A program made the translations under genes and the position numbers. From Streptococcus respiraculi (GTDB taxonomy: Bacteria > Bacillota > Bacilli > Lactobacillales > Streptococcaceae), in contig NZ_CP022680.1 of assembly GCF_003595525.1 (NCBI RefSeq), positions 1,948,001 to 2,012,000 of the forward strand: a stretch of 64,000 nucleotides of DNA. The letters are read 5' to 3'. The notes beneath the pieces were generated by a model. The model had not been told where the DNA came from. It saw only the letters and a list, made by a program, of their open reading frames with translations, and made no database searches. Shown piece by piece: positions 56,347-64,000 of the stretch (position 1 is its first letter; every line of letters starts with the position of its first letter).

Positions 56347-58423
56347 TGTTAACCTCTTTCATATTAATACTAAAACTCACAAACTCTCCATCGTCATCTA
56401 CCCGAATAGCCCATCCGTAGTCATCACAAATTTCCTTTACTATAAACAATCCTACACCTGTTCCATATTCTTTCGACGACACACCTAGATCAAAAATTTT
56501 TTCAACTGGGGCATTTTTTTTTGAAATTGGAGAGGTATCTGAAGAAATATAAAGCGTATTATTTAGTTCCTCAAATCCAACTGCAATTTGATTTGCACCA
56601 TTATCCGCTGCATTTGTAATAAGATTATCTAATAGTACCGCAAATTCAAAAACATCTACCTCTATTCCAAACTCATCACCACTTATTTCAGTAATTATTT
56701 TGTCTCTATGAGGACTCACTTTTAGATAGCTTTTAACATATGTTTTCATATCAATGACTTGCTTGCCAATTAAATCATAAGAACCCAATTTTAAAAACTG
56801 ACGTTTGATGGTGCTCAATCTATCAGCACTTCTTTTAAAGTCAATAACATATTCACTGATTCTTTCGTATTCATTAGTCCTATGAAAATCTTTTGACAAA
56901 TCGCTGATCGTATACATTAAACTGTCACTAACTGTATTCAATTCATGCACAAATAATTCTTGCTTCTCCGGGTCTTTTTCCTCTAATAGTACTTTTTGAA
57001 TAGCATTTGTACTTTCAAGTTGATTGTTTTCAATTTTCAAGTCTTTATTTTCTCGAGTAAGATCTGCAACTTGTCTGATAGCCTCCCTTTTTTCCTGTGC
57101 CTCTCTTTCTCTTTCTCGTCTTTCCCTCCTTCTCTCTGCGCGTTCTACTTCTAAACGGCGTTCCTCTTCTTCGCTATCCTCTATTCTAATCACTGTAGAT
57201 ATTGCATTCCTATCATTAATAAGTTTATTAACAATGGGGTTCAAAATATCTTTCAATAATTTAACACGGTCATCCTCTTTTGGAAATCCTTCACGTGATG
57301 GTGTTGATATATCCTCTAATTCATTATTATCTAAAATATCAAATGTAATTTCTCCTTCAATATAAGGTCTCATGGCCGAATTATTTCCTAAATATTCATA
57401 AAAATTATCTACAGCTAATTTATCACGTACATACAAGCGAATAGCACTTGGATTATATACATCATTCTTTAGAAATTTGTTATCATTTTTCCGAGCTTCT
57501 TGAGTGTCAATTGTAGTATGTACACCTATCCAACCAGTTAATTCATAATCAAATTCTTTTTTTTCACCATTTTGAGTAATAAATTCTTTCTTACCTTTTA
57601 TTTGTGGAAATTCAGTTGCCTCATGTATTTTGACATCTCTTTTTCTATCCCTAAACTCTTTATATCTACTATTCTGTATATAAACTTCACTTGATAAATT
57701 TTTAACTATATCGTCAACATTATTTGCAAAGAAAGAATAAAAATTTTTAAACGCTATATTTTTTTCAACTGGCTCATATTTAACTTCCTTACTCTTATCA
57801 TCAGTAAAAGCAACCTCTATTGTTGCACCTAAATTTTCTAGAATATAGAATTTTGCTAAAGAATGTTTTAAAGATTTTAACCTAGTCTCTGCAAAACCAG
57901 ACATATTAACATCAACCAACTTTAATAGAGTACCAGAGTCATATTTATCCCATATTTTTTTATTCTCTATATTTACTTCATTAATATCCACACTAATTAA
58001 TTCGGGAATATCATTTTCTGAAGCATTAGTAGAATCTAGGACCCAGGCTGTAGAAATCCCATTTTTTTTTGTAACTATATAATATTTTTTTGTTAAATAT
58101 AGAGTAGCTAGTTTACCAATTCCTTTTCTTCCCTTAGTTTTTTCAGATAATTCACTTTCTGAAAGACGCTTATTTCGACCTATCATTGCATATTTCTTAG
58201 ATAAATCATCAATTGACATACCACTACCGTTATCTATAATTTCAAGAATAGATTTTTGTTTATTTTCTCCATTGATATATAATTTTACATTATTTGCACC
58301 TGCATCTAAACCGTTAGCAACCAATTCTGAAATAGCACCCCATCTATTGGTATATAATTGTTTTCCAAGAAGATTTAATGCATAGTATGAAAAGTTAAAT
58401 TGAATTTTACCATTTTCTATCAT
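56330..58423 (-). CDS. Dual GHKL ATPase: MutL/Hsp90/MORC-like N-domain plus histidine-kinase-like C-domain
   Basis: A 697-residue protein. The N-terminal GHKL domain has E33-N37-D40 (SELVANGLDAGA), D64-NGSGM69 and G98-RKGIGK104, like Hsp90/MutL/MORC ATPases. A middle region (200-400) is followed by a charged coiled coil (about 410-490) and then H493 in FVHELNTVSDSLM, an H-box-like site. A second HATPase domain has NLITNAADNGA (about 596-606) and GTGVGLFIVKE (654-664). Thus one chain holds a chaperone-type and a kinase-type ATPase. It starts 11 bases after the methyltransferase, with GAGG in the gap. AT-rich and probably acquired. Confidence 0.8.
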   Translation of the reverse strand: MIENGKIQFNFSYYALNLLGKQLYTNRWGAISELVANGLDAGANNVKLYINGENKQKSILEIIDNGSGMSIDDLSKKYAMIGRNKRLSESELSEKTKGRKGIGKLATLYLTKKYYIVTKKNGISTAWVLDSTNASENDIPELISVDINEVNIENKKIWDKYDSGTLLKLVDVNMSGFAETRLKSLKHSLAKFYILENLGATIEVAFTDDKSKEVKYEPVEKNIAFKNFYSFFANNVDDIVKNLSSEVYIQNSRYKEFRDRKRDVKIHEATEFPQIKGKKEFITQNGEKKEFDYELTGWIGVHTTIDTQEARKNDNKFLKNDVYNPSAIRLYVRDKLAVDNFYEYLGNNSAMRPYIEGEITFDILDNNELEDISTPSREGFPKEDDRVKLLKDILNPIVNKLINDRNAISTVIRIEDSEEEERRLEVERAERRRERREREREAQEKREAIRQVADLTRENKDLKIENNQLESTNAIQKVLLEEKDPEKQELFVHELNTVSDSLMYTISDLSKDFHRTNEYERISEYVIDFKRSADRLSTIKRQFLKLGSYDLIGKQVIDMKTYVKSYLKVSPHRDKIITEISGDEFGIEVDVFEFAVLLDNLITNAADNGANQIAVGFEELNNTLYISSDTSPISKKNAPVEKIFDLGVSSKEYGTGVGLFIVKEICDDYGWAIRVDDDGEFVSFSINMKEVNSEKQS

Positions 58424-58434
58424 AAATTTGCCTC

Positions 58435-59598
58435 TTATAAATTATTTTCTTCAAAAAACATACTTATTCTATCTGCCAAATGAATACTAAGAATAGGAGG
58501 CACGGCATTTCCAATTTGTGTATTTACTGCCTCAAACCCACCAATAAAAATATAATCATCAGGAAAAGATTGAATTCTCGCACCTTCTCTTGCAGTGAGA
58601 GCTCGATTTTGACTAGGATGGATACATCTCAATGATGATGGAGTAGATAGATTATTAGTTATTGTTGTTGAGGGTCTATCCCACCACAATCTTCCGTATG
58701 TATTACTATACCCAGAAGTAAGAAACAGCTCATTAGGTAATTTTCCCTCTTCAACCATTCTATTAATGTCATCCTTCCCTTGTCCTTCTTCCAATGCTTC
58801 CATAATTTTAATCATTCTATCACCATGTCGCCTACTAGAGTGATTTTTTAAATCTACTGCATTATTTCTCATTAACTGTTGATAAGTGCTTTGTGGCTCC
58901 TCTTGATAATCAGATTTTGTCTCATTATTTCCTAGAGGAGGTAAATCACTTATTGCTTCTCTTAATGTTACTGGATTTTCAGTAATTAGTCCATTAGGGA
59001 ATTGCCAATCTACATTGAGTTGCAAATCATTTCTCACACCAATAATAAAAACACGTTCTCTATTTTGAGGAACTCCAAAATCTTTTGCATTTAATACCTG
59101 AATATGTAGATTATAGCCATTCGCATCATTAAAATCAGAAAGATCTCGAAAACTCTCCTGCACATCATCTAAAACAGGATTTTTATCATCATTCTTCATT
59201 GTTAAGAGTCCTAATACATTTTCGAATACAAACATTTTAGGTTGTAAAATCGATAACAGCCTTCTGTATTCCTTATACATCTTTGCCCTATTATCATATT
59301 GGCGTTTTCCAACAGTACTAAAAGATTGACACGGTGGGCCTCCTATAACTAGATCAACATCATTTATATCAAATCCTAGATTGACCAAATAATCAACATC
59401 AAGTTTAGCAATATCTCCTTCTATCATGGGAACATTGGGATAATTTTGTCTAAATGCTTCAGCAGCATTCTTATCAAACTCATTCGCAAAGTTAATTGTA
59501 AAATCATCTCTATCAACAAAAGTATTATTAACTATTCTTTTTTGAAAACCAAATGTCAATCCTCCTGCACCAGAGAATAAATCAACAACATTAACCAT
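58435..59598 (-). CDS. DNA (cytosine-5) methyltransferase
   Basis: A 387-residue C5 methyltransferase. Motif I is VVDLFSGAGGLTFGF (about 4-18), motif IV is GGPPCQSFS with catalytic C90, motif VI FENV (about 126), motif VIII QNRERVFIIG (about 177-186) and motif X GNAVPPILS near the C-terminus. The target-recognition region (about 240-335) is present but cannot be read for specificity. It is the first gene of the AT-rich operon, with AAGGA before the ATG. No matching restriction endonuclease gene is visible. Confidence 0.93.
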   Translation of the reverse strand: MVNVVDLFSGAGGLTFGFQKRIVNNTFVDRDDFTINFANEFDKNAAEAFRQNYPNVPMIEGDIAKLDVDYLVNLGFDINDVDLVIGGPPCQSFSTVGKRQYDNRAKMYKEYRRLLSILQPKMFVFENVLGLLTMKNDDKNPVLDDVQESFRDLSDFNDANGYNLHIQVLNAKDFGVPQNRERVFIIGVRNDLQLNVDWQFPNGLITENPVTLREAISDLPPLGNNETKSDYQEEPQSTYQQLMRNNAVDLKNHSSRRHGDRMIKIMEALEEGQGKDDINRMVEEGKLPNELFLTSGYSNTYGRLWWDRPSTTITNNLSTPSSLRCIHPSQNRALTAREGARIQSFPDDYIFIGGFEAVNTQIGNAVPPILSIHLADRISMFFEENNL

Positions 59599-59619
59599 AA
59601 ATTATCCTTATCGTTTTAT

Positions 59620-59657
59620 AATTTGAATATCAAATTAAATATATTTTCGAAAATATA
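59620..59657 (-). promoter_or_regulatory. Two palindromes upstream of the methyltransferase gene
   Basis: AATTTGA-ATA-TCAAATT (59620-59636) and TATATTTTCGAAAATATA (59640-59657, perfect) lie within 60 bases of the start. They may bind a dimeric regulator, such as the methyltransferase itself or the XRE protein. No clean -35 was seen. Confidence 0.4.
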
Positions 59658-59683
59658 CAACAATTCTATTTTATCATTATACC

Positions 59684-59714
59684 ATAAAACCCAGTCTTTT
59701 AGGCTGGGCTTTAT
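59684..59714 (-). terminator. valS terminator
   Basis: AAAGCCCAGCC ... GACTGGGTTTT on the minus strand, just downstream of the valS stop and at the island boundary. Confidence 0.7.
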
Positions 59715-59718
59715 GCAT

Positions 59719-62370
59719 TTATTTCACCAACTTCTCCATCTCTGCAATGCGTTCTTTGGTCGCATCGTATTTGGTTTGGTAATCAAGCTGTTTAGCGCGT
59801 TCTTTTTCGACAACTTCTGGTTTGGCGTTGGCAACGAATTTTTCGTTGGCGAGTTTTTTGCCAACCATGTCGAGTTCTTTTTGCCATTTGGCAAGTTCTT
59901 TTTCAAGGCGAGCCAATTCTTCGTCAACATTAAGCAAATCTGCAAGAGGCAGATAGATTTCAGCTCCTGTGATGACGCTTGACATGGCAAGTTCTGGTGC
60001 GGTTAGGCTTGCGTCAATTTCTAAATGCTCAGGATTTGTAAAGCGTTTGATGTAGTTGACATTTGCCTTGAAGAAATCTTCTAACTGGCTATCAGTTGGC
60101 TTAATTAAGAGCGTGATGGGCTTACTTGGAGCAACGTTGACTTCGCTACGCGCATTTCGAACGGCACGAATCACATCTTTCAACGCTTCTACGCCATTTG
60201 CCGCTGCATGATTTTCAAACTCAGGACGAACCACTGGATAGCTTGCAGTCACAATGCTTCCTTCTGAGATTTGACCAAAGATTTCCTCCGTCACAAATGG
60301 CATGATTGGGTGGAGCAAGCGCAAGATTTGATCCAAGGTATAGAGCAGAACAGAGCGGGTCATGACTTTTTCTGCCTCATTGTCGCTATAAAGCACTTCC
60401 TTGGTCAACTCGACATACCAGTCCGCAAATTCATCCCAGATAAAGTTATAGAGGATGTGCCCAGCAACACCGAACTCAAATTTGTCAAAGTTTTCAGTGA
60501 CTTTAGCAATGGTTTCATTGAGGTTATGGAGAATCCAGCGGTCTGTCACGTTTCCAGCCTCGCTTGCAGCTACTTTTGAGACATTTTCACGCGCCTCATC
60601 AAGATTCAAGCCCTCATTATTCATGAGAATGTAGCGGGAGATATTCCAGATTTTATTGATGAAGTTCCAGCTGGCATCCATTTTCTCATAGCTAAAGCGG
60701 ACATCTTGCCCTGGGGCAGAGCCGTTAGACAAGAACCAACGGAGACTGTCTGCCCCGTACTGGTCAATCACATCCATAGGGTCAATCCCATTTCCAAGAG
60801 ATTTGGACATTTTCCGACCTTGCTCGTCGCGAATCAAACCATGAATCAAGACATTTTTAAATGGACGATGGTCTGTAAATTCAAGGGATTGGAAAATCAT
60901 CCGTGACACCCAGAAGAAAATGATGTCGTATCCTGTGACGAGGGTTGAGGTTGGGAAGTAGCGTTTGAAGTCTGCGTTGTCCTCATCTGGCCACCCCATC
61001 GTTGAAAACGGCCAAAGGGCAGAGCTGAACCAAGTATCAAGTACATCTTCATCCTGAGTCCATCCGTCACCTGCTGGTGCTTCTTCCCCAACATAGATGT
61101 CACCTTCTGCATTGTACCAAGCTGGGATTTGGTGACCCCACCAAAGCTGACGTGAAATCACCCAGTCATGGACATTTTCCATCCATTGAAGGAAGGTGTC
61201 ATTGAAACGTGGTGGGTAGAATTCAACCTTGTCATCGGTTTCTTGGTTACAAATAGCATTTTTCGCCAATTCATCCATTTTAACAAACCACTGAGTAGAC
61301 AAACGTGGTTCAACAACAGCACCGCTACGCTCAGAGTGTCCGACAGAATGCACCCGTTTTTCGATTTCTACAAGGGCACCAAGCTCTTCTAACTTAGCTA
61401 CGACTGCCTTACGAGCTTCAAAACGATCCATGCCTGCAAATTCACCTGCCAAGTCGTTCATGGTTCCATCATCGTTCATGACGTTGACTTGTGGGAGGTT
61501 GTGGCGTTGTCCTACGAGGAAGTCATTTGGATCGTGGGCAGGTGTGATTTTTACGACCCCTGTTCCAAATTCTGGATCCGCATGTTCATCGGCTACGATT
61601 GGAATGGCTTTATTGACAATTGGCAAGATAACGTTTTGCCCAATCAAGTCCTTGTAGCGTGGATCTTCTGGGTTAACTGCGACCGCAACGTCTCCAAACA
61701 TGGTCTCAGGACGTGTTGTTGCAACTTGAAGCGCACGAGAGCCGTCCTCAAGCATATAGTTCATGTGGTAGAAAGCACCCTCGACATCTTTGTGAATCAC
61801 CTCGATATCAGAAAGCGCGGTGCGGGCTGCTGGATCCCAGTTGATGATAAATTCCCCGCGGTAAATCCAGCCTTTTTTATACAAGTCAACAAAGACCTTA
61901 CGAACAGCCTTTGACAAGCCCTCATCAAGGGTGAATCGCTCACGCGAGTAGTCAAGCGATAGGCCCATTTTGCCCCACTGTTCCTTAATGGTCGCAGCAT
62001 ACTCGTCTTTCCATTCCCAGACTTTCTCTAAGAATTTCTCACGACCGAGGTCATAGCGGGTAATGCCTTGCTCGCGCAAGCGCTCCTCGACCTTGGCTTG
62101 AGTGGCAATCCCTGCATGGTCCATTCCTGGCAACCACAAGGTGTCAAAGCCCTGCATGCGTTTTTGACGAATAATAATATCCTGCAAAGTCGTGTCCCAA
62201 GCATGGCCAAGATGGAGTTTACCAGTCACGTTTGGCGGTGGAATCACGATGGAGTAGGGCTTAGCCTTCTCATCTTCAGATGGCTTAAAGACATCTGCCT
62301 CCAGCCATTTAGCATAACGTCCAGCCTCAACCTCGGCTGGATTGTATTTTGGTGATAGTTCTTTTGACAT
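59719..62370 (-). CDS. valS: Valyl-tRNA synthetase
   Basis: Charges tRNA-Val and edits threonine. The 883 residues have the class I motifs HLGH (53-56) and KMSKS (520-524), the editing domain and the C-terminal coiled-coil arm ([19 protein letters not shown]) typical of ValRS. Length is standard. No T-box is visible between valS and the next gene (12 bases), so it is probably transcribed from further upstream. Confidence 0.97.
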   Translation of the reverse strand: MSKELSPKYNPAEVEAGRYAKWLEADVFKPSEDEKAKPYSIVIPPPNVTGKLHLGHAWDTTLQDIIIRQKRMQGFDTLWLPGMDHAGIATQAKVEERLREQGITRYDLGREKFLEKVWEWKDEYAATIKEQWGKMGLSLDYSRERFTLDEGLSKAVRKVFVDLYKKGWIYRGEFIINWDPAARTALSDIEVIHKDVEGAFYHMNYMLEDGSRALQVATTRPETMFGDVAVAVNPEDPRYKDLIGQNVILPIVNKAIPIVADEHADPEFGTGVVKITPAHDPNDFLVGQRHNLPQVNVMNDDGTMNDLAGEFAGMDRFEARKAVVAKLEELGALVEIEKRVHSVGHSERSGAVVEPRLSTQWFVKMDELAKNAICNQETDDKVEFYPPRFNDTFLQWMENVHDWVISRQLWWGHQIPAWYNAEGDIYVGEEAPAGDGWTQDEDVLDTWFSSALWPFSTMGWPDEDNADFKRYFPTSTLVTGYDIIFFWVSRMIFQSLEFTDHRPFKNVLIHGLIRDEQGRKMSKSLGNGIDPMDVIDQYGADSLRWFLSNGSAPGQDVRFSYEKMDASWNFINKIWNISRYILMNNEGLNLDEARENVSKVAASEAGNVTDRWILHNLNETIAKVTENFDKFEFGVAGHILYNFIWDEFADWYVELTKEVLYSDNEAEKVMTRSVLLYTLDQILRLLHPIMPFVTEEIFGQISEGSIVTASYPVVRPEFENHAAANGVEALKDVIRAVRNARSEVNVAPSKPITLLIKPTDSQLEDFFKANVNYIKRFTNPEHLEIDASLTAPELAMSSVITGAEIYLPLADLLNVDEELARLEKELAKWQKELDMVGKKLANEKFVANAKPEVVEKERAKQLDYQTKYDATKERIAEMEKLVK

Positions 62371-62382
62371 ATCTTGTCCTTT

Positions 62383-62946
62383 CTATATTGTTTCAATATC
62401 CTTTAACTTTTGTAAAATAAGCTGTGCTGATTCATAAGCTGACAAATTTGTATTATTGATTTTATAATAATGCTTCAGAAATTCTGGTGACGATTCTGGA
62501 TTAAATTGTGCGAAATCCATCGTCGATAAAATATCCTGTTCAGACCATTCAACATCGCGTTTCAAAGGCTTACACTGCATACGATGCTCTGTGCGATTTC
62601 GTCGAAGCCTCTCTTCTATGTCTGTCTCCAGTTCAACAAACAAAACCTCTCTTTTATAAGAGTGAAAAACATCTTGAATTTGCTTTAAGAAATCAAGGTC
62701 ATGCGAATCATTAAAATTGATAACAACTGTAAAAATGAGAGAGTGACTATTTTTAGCAAAGACTTCAAAAAAGTCCATTCTAATTTTTTGAATCAATTCA
62801 GTAGCTGCTGAACCATATTCCATAAAGCGCATCACAAAATCAATACTATCATGGTTATGAAATAACGTCATCTTTGTCAATTTTTCAATTTCTTGACCAA
62901 TTGTCATTTTACCTGACGCTTGGGCACCAATTATAACCAAATTCAT
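62383..62946 (-). CDS. P-loop nucleotide kinase-like protein
   Basis: A 187-residue protein with N-terminal Walker A GAQASGKMT, an HD pair at FHNHDSIDF and a lid-like basic segment ERLRRNRTEHRMQ. It resembles small AAA/shikimate-kinase-like P-loop kinases; the substrate is unknown. I start at 62946 (GGGAGG seven bases upstream), overlapping the VOC gene stop by four bases (ATGA). The base composition is lower in GC than that of valS. Confidence 0.7.
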   Translation of the reverse strand: MNLVIIGAQASGKMTIGQEIEKLTKMTLFHNHDSIDFVMRFMEYGSAATELIQKIRMDFFEVFAKNSHSLIFTVVINFNDSHDLDFLKQIQDVFHSYKREVLFVELETDIEERLRRNRTEHRMQCKPLKRDVEWSEQDILSTMDFAQFNPESSPEFLKHYYKINNTNLSAYESAQLILQKLKDIETI

Positions 62947-63335
62947 GTTCTTACCTCCCACACTACCTCAATTTTCAGCCTATCTGGGTCTTCAAAAAAG
63001 ACAGCATAATGGTCTGGTCCTCCAGCATGTGGGTAGTTTTCTTCATAGAGTAGAGTTACACCCTCCGAGCGTAAGCGTTCGTGTAGGGAATCAACTTTTT
63101 CCTTGGTTAGAAGCACAAATGCAAGATGATTAAGTCCCGTTCGCTTCCTGTGATAACTTGGCTCTCTGTAATCTTCCTCGGTCTGGACAAAGACGAGGTA
63201 GGTATCCCGATAGCGATAGCTAAAACCCTCTTCCCACTCTTGATCCAGTTCATAGCCCAAGTCTGCAAAAAGCTTATCATAAAAGGCACGGCTAATTGCG
63301 AGATTGGCCACATTGATTTCGATATGATGAAGCAT
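62943..63335 (-). CDS. VOC-superfamily protein (glyoxalase/bleomycin-resistance type)
   Basis: A 130-residue metal-binding-fold protein. It starts LHHIEINVANLAISRAFYDK and has GLNHLAFVL and GGPDHYAVFFEDPDRLKIEVV; the histidines and the C-terminal Glu are the usual metal ligands. A specific activity cannot be named. The ATG at 63335 has GGGAG upstream. It is coupled to the kinase-like gene by a four-base overlap and follows the acetyltransferase by 17 bases. Confidence 0.85.
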   Translation of the reverse strand: MLHHIEINVANLAISRAFYDKLFADLGYELDQEWEEGFSYRYRDTYLVFVQTEEDYREPSYHRKRTGLNHLAFVLLTKEKVDSLHERLRSEGVTLLYEENYPHAGGPDHYAVFFEDPDRLKIEVVWEVRT

Positions 63336-63352
63336 GCTATCTCCCACCTTTC

Positions 63353-63949
63353 TTAACTAGCTGGCACATGCCGATTCGCCTCCCACTCTTTCCTCAACAA
63401 TCCGTAAACCAACTCATCACAACGATTACCTTCCACATCCTTTCGGTCACGAATCGTCGCTTCCAAGGTGAAACCGAGTTTTTCAGCAACACGTTTGCTC
63501 TGCTGGTTCGAGCTGTAACAACGGATTTCGACCTTGTGGAGATGAAGAAGAGTAAAAGCGACTTCAATCAGCGCAGCAACTGCTTCTGGCACATAGCCCT
63601 TACCCCAAAAGTCTGGGTGAAGCAAATAGCCAATCTCAAAGACATCATCCGCACGGCGGTGGTTAAAATCACAAGAGCCAATGATACGATCACTCCCTTT
63701 GACGGTAATCCCGTAGCCAGACGGCAGGTCTTTTTCTGCTAGATTCTTGAAATACTTCTTTTCAAGATAATCCCGTTCCTCCTCAAGCGTCGCTACCGGC
63801 GGAAATCCAGCAGGATGACATACTTCAGGCCGGATTTCATAAGCAAACAGATCCTCTACGTCCGCAAGCGTTCGCTGGCGCAGAATCAAACGCTTGGTTT
63901 CCACTTTTGGCAAGGATTTTCCGTCATAAGATTCTAGGATATTAATCAT
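63353..63949 (-). CDS. GNAT acetyltransferase (RimJ/RimL type)
   Basis: A 198-residue acetyltransferase. It has the RimJ-type TKRLILRQRTLADVEDLF, the acetyl-CoA site GYLLHPDFWGKGYVPEAVAAL and LHKVEIRCYSSNQQSKRVAE followed by LGFTLEATIRDR. It may acetylate protein N-termini or small molecules. The second of two adjacent ATGs (63949) has the better distance to GAGG. It overlaps a frame that runs off the window edge. Confidence 0.88.
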   Translation of the reverse strand: MINILESYDGKSLPKVETKRLILRQRTLADVEDLFAYEIRPEVCHPAGFPPVATLEEERDYLEKKYFKNLAEKDLPSGYGITVKGSDRIIGSCDFNHRRADDVFEIGYLLHPDFWGKGYVPEAVAALIEVAFTLLHLHKVEIRCYSSNQQSKRVAEKLGFTLEATIRDRKDVEGNRCDELVYGLLRKEWEANRHVPAS

Positions 63950-64000
63950 CATCTGCCTCTCTTTCTTTCATCACGATACAAAAAATCGTCCCTGCCGTAT
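63942..64000 (-). CDS. C-terminal end of an unidentified gene (window edge)
   Basis: An open frame ending AGTIFCIVMKEREADDD and TAA overlaps the start of the acetyltransferase gene. The seventeen or so visible residues are too few to identify. It would be the upstream gene of the same operon. Confidence 0.35.
   Translation of the reverse strand, partial: TAGTIFCIVMKEREADDD

Noticed and set aside
55522..59598. Reading the methyltransferase operon as a classical restriction-modification system
   Set aside because: No endonuclease gene or PD-(D/E)xK, HNH or GIY motif was seen in the island.

Overview
The window comes from a Streptococcus chromosome, probably the oral/viridans or suis-like part of the genus. 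The evidence is a Cas9 closely resembling the S. pyogenes type II-A enzyme, the streptococcal ftsZ-ftsA-divIB-murG-murD cell-division cluster with sepF/yggT/ylmH/divIVA, a CtsR-type clpE, an ileS T-box, and consistent AAGGAGG ribosome binding sites with extended -10 promoters. Species was not determined. No rRNA or tRNA gene was seen.

Layout. 1-6.4 kb: type II-A CRISPR locus, with cas1 (cut by the window edge) and cas9 on the minus strand. tracrRNA, leader and an 18-spacer array lie on the plus strand, divergent from cas9. 6.4-13.8 kb: folD, a two-gene polar amino-acid ABC transporter, ykuJ-like, clpE, a Nudix hydrolase, a DUF1827 gene and a DUF6261-like gene, with small palindromic mobile repeats between them. 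14-29 kb: ileS behind a T-box, then the division/envelope cluster and typA. 29-42 kb: a frameshifted secreted protein, asnA, an iron-uptake plus Tat-export operon (efeO-efeB-efeU-tatC-tatA), a large LPXTG adhesin and two small enzymes. 42-50.4 kb: a tandem-repeat block and two heterodimeric ABC exporter pairs, one under a MarR regulator. 50.5-53.8 kb: a YjiH transporter and a D-2-hydroxyacid dehydrogenase opposite an IclR regulator. 53.8-59.7 kb: an AT-rich accessory island. 59.7-64 kb: valS and three small enzymes.

Two parts look most interesting. First, upstream of the short tracrRNA there is a repeat-like segment preceded by 10 bases that match, next to an AGG PAM, the cas9 promoter just downstream of its -10 box. 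This is the layout of a natural single guide RNA that represses cas9. Second, the island encodes a tight three-gene operon: a C5-cytosine methyltransferase, a protein with two GHKL ATPase domains (a MutL/Hsp90/MORC-like one at the N terminus and a histidine-kinase-like one at the C terminus), and a receiver-domain protein with a HEPN-like R-x4-H motif. No restriction endonuclease is visible. I read it as a candidate methylation-linked two-component defence system, with an XRE-ImmA/IrrE gene alongside.

The window also records small-repeat mobility. Three palindromic elements of about 105 bp share core sequence, and one is inserted inside a copy of a second repeat family, whose uninterrupted copy lies 17 kb away. 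A roughly 390-bp block of about eight 50-bp units has two unit types whose central palindrome differs by paired, structure-preserving changes.
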